Part shown: positions 5,761 through 8,876 of the stretch, in pieces | Layout of the letters: the number at the start of each line of letters is the position of its first letter | Numbering within the stretch: the stretch's first letter is position 1 | From: JAVBKB01 sp031554275 | GTDB lineage: Bacteria > Bacillota > Bacilli > JARBTR01 | Direction of reading: 5' to 3' | Assembly: GCA_031554275.1 (NCBI GenBank) | Contig: JAVBKB010000079.1 | Coordinates: forward strand, 1 to 8,876 | DNA length: 8,876 nucleotides | Notes under the pieces: model-generated | Database searches by the model: none | What the model saw: only the letters and a program-made list of their open reading frames with translations | What the model was told of the DNA's origin: nothing | Program-made: the position numbers and the translations under genes

Positions 5761-7431
5761 ATGATTCGGAAAATTGTTCCAAGATCGATACAACTGAACA
5801 TTGATAACTGGCAGTTGGAGTTAAATAAACCAATTAACAAACGAGCAGGCTATACCGAGACAGATGAGCAATTTGTCTATGGTCAAGTCTGTGCTGTTGT
5901 TGTGGGTACAACGCTTTCTTCAGATGAATATGTGGAAATGTTGTTTTCACTAACGGAGCTTTCGAACGTCCATATTTTGATGGATGATTTGGATAAGACG
6001 AATGATCCACTACGATTTCAAGCTTTACAGCGTATTATCAACTATGTTGCTGAGAAAAAGGAATTTTCAGTTAATCGCTGTTTAGCGTTTATTGATGGTG
6101 AGAATTTAATTCCATTCAGTGAGAATGCAGAAATTCATAGACACTTGCTGCAGGCTTACAAAACTTTACTGGAGACATTTGTTGAAAATCATATAACAGG
6201 TTTAGCGGATCATGATTTTCGCAGAGTATTTATTGATACGATTAAATGGATTTGGCATTATTTAGTGCAATGGTTGGACGATAAAAACTTTTTCAATGAT
6301 GTACCAAAGTTGATTTGGTATGGCAATATGAGCAAGAGTGAGAGTTATTTTCTCTACTATCTAATGTTGATCGGCTGTGATGTGGTGATTCTGCATCCAA
6401 GTCTCAAAGGGACAGAGGCTAGCGATCAAGTGCCTGCAAGATCTGAAGCAGTGGATTGGTTTGAAGCTGGAGAATTCCATGTGTCCAATTTGCAAGTGCT
6501 TAAATACCCAATTAGTTCTCCGCTCATACCGTTTCCGAAAGAGGCACCAGTAAGGCGTTCAACTGTTGCTTATCGTGCGGCGCAGGAAATGTCAGTGTTA
6601 CTACATTCAGAGGATTCGCTACTTTACAAACCGTGGCAGTTCCGCAATTACGTTCCACAGCCTGTCACATTGAAGACCACCTATGATGAAGCATTTCTCA
6701 TTACAAAGGAAAAAGCACTTGTGCGACCAGGGTTTGACGTGAAGGGGAACGTGGTGCAAGTACCGAACCTTTTTATAAAAATAATGGGCGAAAATAGTGA
6801 TCGCAAGCAGCAGGTACAGAATGATAAGGTACTGTCTGAGGCAAGTATTGTTCATGAAATAACGCGCTTTCCGTTTACAAAGGAAGATACAAGTAAGAAC
6901 AATATGAAGATTCACTATGAACAGCTCTTGGATAGGAAAAGACAGATCGAACCCGAAAAGCTGATGCAAAGCAGTTTGTGGAAACATCAATTACTGCCAT
7001 CAGGCTTACAACTGGCACTGGCTTCCGCCGTCTCTAGACTTTGTTTCAAACCTAAATTGAAAATGCAGCTAAATGAATCACTAGATGATGTGAGACTCTT
7101 CCTGTTTAAACAGGTTGCTGAAATTCCGAAAATCCCGTTTATTACAATGATGCAGCAGTTTGATTATTCACAAGGTGTCCCAAAGCTAGTTTTGCGCACG
7201 AAGATAGACACTGAAATATTGTCTAGGACTGATGCCGCAATTCTGTTATTATTAAATGAAATGGGATTTGATTTATTCATCTTTAATCAATTTGGACAAA
7301 ACGATATCGAAATCTATATTAATGAACAGTATTTTGACACACATTGGATGGAGAACATTGTTTCACCAGAGAATCCAGAGGAAACACCCGCAATTAAAAA
7401 ATTCTTTTCAAAATTCTTGAGGAGTGACTAG
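5761..7431 (+). CDS. yceG: YceG family protein (TerD/TelA-associated component of the Ter biosynthetic module)
   Basis: A 556-residue soluble protein, near the size of Bacillus subtilis YceG. Recognised from the N-terminal pattern (INKRAGYTETDEQFVYGQVCAVVVGT, residues about 25-50), the conserved IWYG at 185-188 followed by SYFLYYLMLIGCDVVILHPS (195-214), and its place directly before telA. The hydrophobic stretch at 198-211 reads as a buried strand/helix of an alpha/beta domain rather than a membrane segment. The region 266-345 (STVAYRAAQEM, then LYKPWQFRNY) starts a second part. The tail ETPAIKKFFSKFLRSD is short and basic-amphipathic. The biochemical function of the family is unknown; comparative genomics places it in the Ter biosynthetic module. 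A stop codon at 5749-5751 excludes an earlier in-frame start. It ends 3 nt before telA. In B. subtilis, yceG lies in the stress-induced yceCDEFGHI operon with TerD and TerC paralogues. Confidence 0.85.
   Translation: MIRKIVPRSIQLNIDNWQLELNKPINKRAGYTETDEQFVYGQVCAVVVGTTLSSDEYVEMLFSLTELSNVHILMDDLDKTNDPLRFQALQRIINYVAEKKEFSVNRCLAFIDGENLIPFSENAEIHRHLLQAYKTLLETFVENHITGLADHDFRRVFIDTIKWIWHYLVQWLDDKNFFNDVPKLIWYGNMSKSESYFLYYLMLIGCDVVILHPSLKGTEASDQVPARSEAVDWFEAGEFHVSNLQVLKYPISSPLIPFPKEAPVRRSTVAYRAAQEMSVLLHSEDSLLYKPWQFRNYVPQPVTLKTTYDEAFLITKEKALVRPGFDVKGNVVQVPNLFIKIMGENSDRKQQVQNDKVLSEASIVHEITRFPFTKEDTSKNNMKIHYEQLLDRKRQIEPEKLMQSSLWKHQLLPSGLQLALASAVSRLCFKPKLKMQLNESLDDVRLFLFKQVAEIPKIPFITMMQQFDYSQGVPKLVLRTKIDTEILSRTDAAILLLLNEMGFDLFIFNQFGQNDIEIYINEQYFDTHWMENIVSPENPEETPAIKKFFSKFLRSD
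7419..7427 (+). promoter_or_regulatory. Strong telA ribosome binding site inside the end of yceG
   Basis: GAGGAGTGA is an almost perfect Shine-Dalgarno and lies within the last codons of yceG, 7-10 nt from ATG 7435. It ties telA translation to the yceG message and fixes the telA start. Confidence 0.8.
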
Positions 7432-7434
7432 AAA

Positions 7435-8532
7435 ATGGATACAACATTAACACCTGCTACAATTGATCAACAAGAGGCAGTACTAAACAGTGGGAACCTA
7501 GAAATACAATTACGAAAAGATCCAAAAGTGATTGAATTATCACAGAAAATAGATGTAAAGAATCAACTTTCTTTATTGGAGTATGGAAAAGAGCCAGCAA
7601 CAGAAATCTCGAATTTCTCTGGTAGAATTCTTAATTCTATTAAATCCAATAGCGTTGAAGAATCAAGTGTGCTCATTCAGCAACTCAACAAAATCATGGA
7701 CAAATTTGATAGCAATGATTTTGCTGAAAAGCCAGGGCTTCTTGCCAAATTGTTTGGTAAGGGTGGGAACATAGTTGAAAAGTTGTTCCAGAAGTACAAC
7801 ACGATGGGGTCAGAGATAGATAAGATCTACGCTGAAATCATGAAGTACGAATCACAAATGAAGTCTTCAACAAGTACATTAGAGCAGATGTATGACCAGA
7901 ATTTTCAATTTTATTCAGAGTTACAGAAATATATCATTGCTGGTCAAATGAAAGCAGAGCAACTGAAAACAGAGGTTCTACCAGATTTGGAAAAGCGTGC
8001 CGCTGCTGGTGACCAGATTGCTGCCATGGATCTTGCAAGTCTACGCAATGGCATAGAACTGATTGAGCAACGTTGCTATGATTTAGAAATGGCAAAGCAG
8101 GTATCATTTCAGACTGCACCACAGATTAGAATGCTTCAAAAGGGTAACACCAATCTCATTGCCAAAATCAATTCTGCATTTGTAACTACGATACCGATTT
8201 TTAAATCGGGTATCATTAATGCGATTTCTGCTAAACGTCAGAAATTGGTTGCTGACTCAATGAGTGAGCTTGATAAGAGAACCAATGAAATGCTTGTTAG
8301 AAATGCACAAACAATTTCAACTCAAGCGGTTGATATTGCGCGACTTTCTGGACAACCAAGTATCAAGGTTGAAACAATTGAGCAGACATGGAATGTGATC
8401 ATGAAGGGTGTTCAGGATACAAAGAACATTGAGGAAGAGAATAAGCGCCTTCGTGAAGATGGAATTAAGAGATTGGAAGCATTGAAAGAGAATATTGATC
8501 AATTACGATTAGGGACTACGATAGCGAAGTAA
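7435..8532 (+). CDS. telA: TelA family toxic-anion (tellurite) resistance protein, YceH-like
   Basis: A 365-residue, largely helical cytoplasmic protein of the usual length for TelA/YceH. Family marks are the segment AEKPGLLAKLFGKGG at about 97-111, the central coiled helices (about 115-225, including LPDLEKRAAAGDQ) and TAPQIRMLQKGNTNLIAKI at 227-245. The last 40 residues are charged and predicted coiled coil (EEENKRLREDGIKRLEALKENIDQL). There are no membrane segments or signal peptide. TelA homologues are linked to tolerance of tellurite and of some cell-envelope-active agents, but the mechanism is not established. It is the last gene of the run, co-transcribed with yceG (3-nt gap), and is followed by a terminator-like hairpin. 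Family assignment is firm. Confidence 0.93.
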   Translation: MDTTLTPATIDQQEAVLNSGNLEIQLRKDPKVIELSQKIDVKNQLSLLEYGKEPATEISNFSGRILNSIKSNSVEESSVLIQQLNKIMDKFDSNDFAEKPGLLAKLFGKGGNIVEKLFQKYNTMGSEIDKIYAEIMKYESQMKSSTSTLEQMYDQNFQFYSELQKYIIAGQMKAEQLKTEVLPDLEKRAAAGDQIAAMDLASLRNGIELIEQRCYDLEMAKQVSFQTAPQIRMLQKGNTNLIAKINSAFVTTIPIFKSGIINAISAKRQKLVADSMSELDKRTNEMLVRNAQTISTQAVDIARLSGQPSIKVETIEQTWNVIMKGVQDTKNIEEENKRLREDGIKRLEALKENIDQLRLGTTIAK

Positions 8533-8538
8533 CAACAT

Positions 8539-8597
8539 AACACACAAATGCGTACCTTTCGGCTTCTGCCAAACTGTAGACTTTGTGTGTTTGTTTT
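8539..8597 (+). terminator. Probable transcription terminator after telA
   Basis: AACACACAAA (8539-8548) and TTTGTGTGTT (8582-8591) form a perfect 10-bp stem starting 6 nt after the telA stop. Inside the 33-nt loop, TAC/GTA (8553-8555/8576-8578) and GGC-TTCT-GCC (8561-8570) extend it as an irregular inner hairpin. The descending arm runs into TGTTTTAT. The stem is A/T-rich for an intrinsic terminator, so efficiency is uncertain, but position and T-rich tail fit the end of the operon. Confidence 0.6.
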
Positions 8598-8876
8598 ATG
8601 GAAAAAGAAATCCACCTGATTTTAGCTGAACCCAGATTAAGGAATTTGATTTTTGACCATTAATGAATGTGATTTTCCCAAGCTGAAAAAAATCCCGAAC
8701 AATTCATGCCGTGTTTTGATCTGGGATTAGGATAACACCAGTGTGATTTCATCCCGGAAATCATGCCTCTCGCCAAGTAACTTAGGACTTTCAAGAACAA
8801 TATATTGAAAAAAGCGAGACAATCTTAACGGGATGGAATGATAAAACACAGGTTTAAAAAATACTGAAATTTTAAA
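8598..8876. other. Gene-free 3' flank with small inverted repeats
   Basis: No open reading frame of convincing length occurs on either strand; an ATG at 8598 opens only 21 codons and has no ribosome binding site. Three inverted repeats are present: AATCCC/GGGATT (8691-8696/8723-8728), TGATTTC-ATCCCG-GAAATCA (8744-8763, 7-bp stem with 6-nt loop) and TTTAAAA/TTTTAAA (8853-8859/8870-8876). The word ATCCCG appears at 8692 and 8751 and inverted (CGGGAT) at 8829. This may be the leader of a gene beyond the window, or the non-coding end of an insertion sequence; no terminal repeats or transposase could be recognised. Confidence 0.4.

Noticed and set aside
6352..6396. Membrane segment in YceG
   Set aside because: The hydrophobic run is short, contains Cys and Asp, and is followed by a soluble-type motif; it fits the core of an alpha/beta fold.
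6619..6990. 123-codon hydrophobic open frame on the - strand
   Set aside because: It lies antisense within yceG; the apparent hydrophobicity comes from the complement of Lys/Glu-rich codons.
198..8532. tRNA or rRNA genes
   Set aside because: No cloverleaf-like arm pattern or rRNA-like conserved stretch was recognised on either strand; the space is filled by protein genes.
8598..8663. 21-codon open frame after telA
   Set aside because: It starts in the T-rich tail of the terminator hairpin, has no ribosome binding site, and the frame beyond it is broken by stops at a rate expected by chance.

Overview
The window holds a chromosomal-type Ter (tellurium-resistance-like) stress-response locus. 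All seven convincing genes are on the + strand, and the locus probably comes from a Gram-positive Bacillota host, most likely Bacillales. The basis is AT-rich coding DNA (about 40% GC by eye), purine-rich Shine-Dalgarno sites such as GAGGAG and AAAGGGGA, a possible sigmaA-like promoter, and a closing pair that looks like the yceG-yceH (telA) pair of Bacillus subtilis. The species cannot be fixed from the sequence.

Layout: (1) 1-134, leader with a candidate promoter. (2) 135-728, a small von Willebrand A (VWA) protein of the TerY type with a complete metal-binding MIDAS. (3) 819-2303, a protein-kinase-like protein followed by a four-cysteine zinc ribbon and a C-terminal FHA-like domain. (4) 2414-3640, a TerD domain at the C-terminus of a longer protein with a beta-helix-like N-terminus. 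(5) 3695-4780, a phosphoribosyltransferase with a C-terminal PELOTA-type RNA-binding domain. (6) 4777-5568, a HAD phosphatase overlapping the previous stop as ATGA. (7) 5569-5760, a 192-bp gap with a 46-bp imperfect tandem repeat. (8) 5761-7431, a YceG family protein. (9) 7435-8532, TelA. (10) 8533-8876, a terminator-like hairpin followed by gene-free DNA with several small inverted repeats.

How the genes may work together: VWA plus kinase is two thirds of the TerY-P triad (VWA, PP2C phosphatase, kinase) described by comparative genomics of Ter systems, and is presumably a phosphorylation-based signalling unit. TerD is a calcium-binding stress protein domain. The PRTase-PELOTA and HAD proteins belong to the proposed biosynthetic module for a nucleoside-like metabolite. 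YceG and TelA are partners repeatedly found with TerD and TerC. No PP2C, TerC, ATP-grasp, CitE-like lyase or second PRTase gene is visible here. Either they lie outside the window or this is a compact version of the system.

The system class is known, although its biochemistry is largely unproven. The less ordinary points are the domain fusions (TerD with a beta-helix-like N-terminus; kinase with zinc ribbon and FHA-like domain), the missing PP2C, the tandem repeat before yceG and the structured 3' flank.
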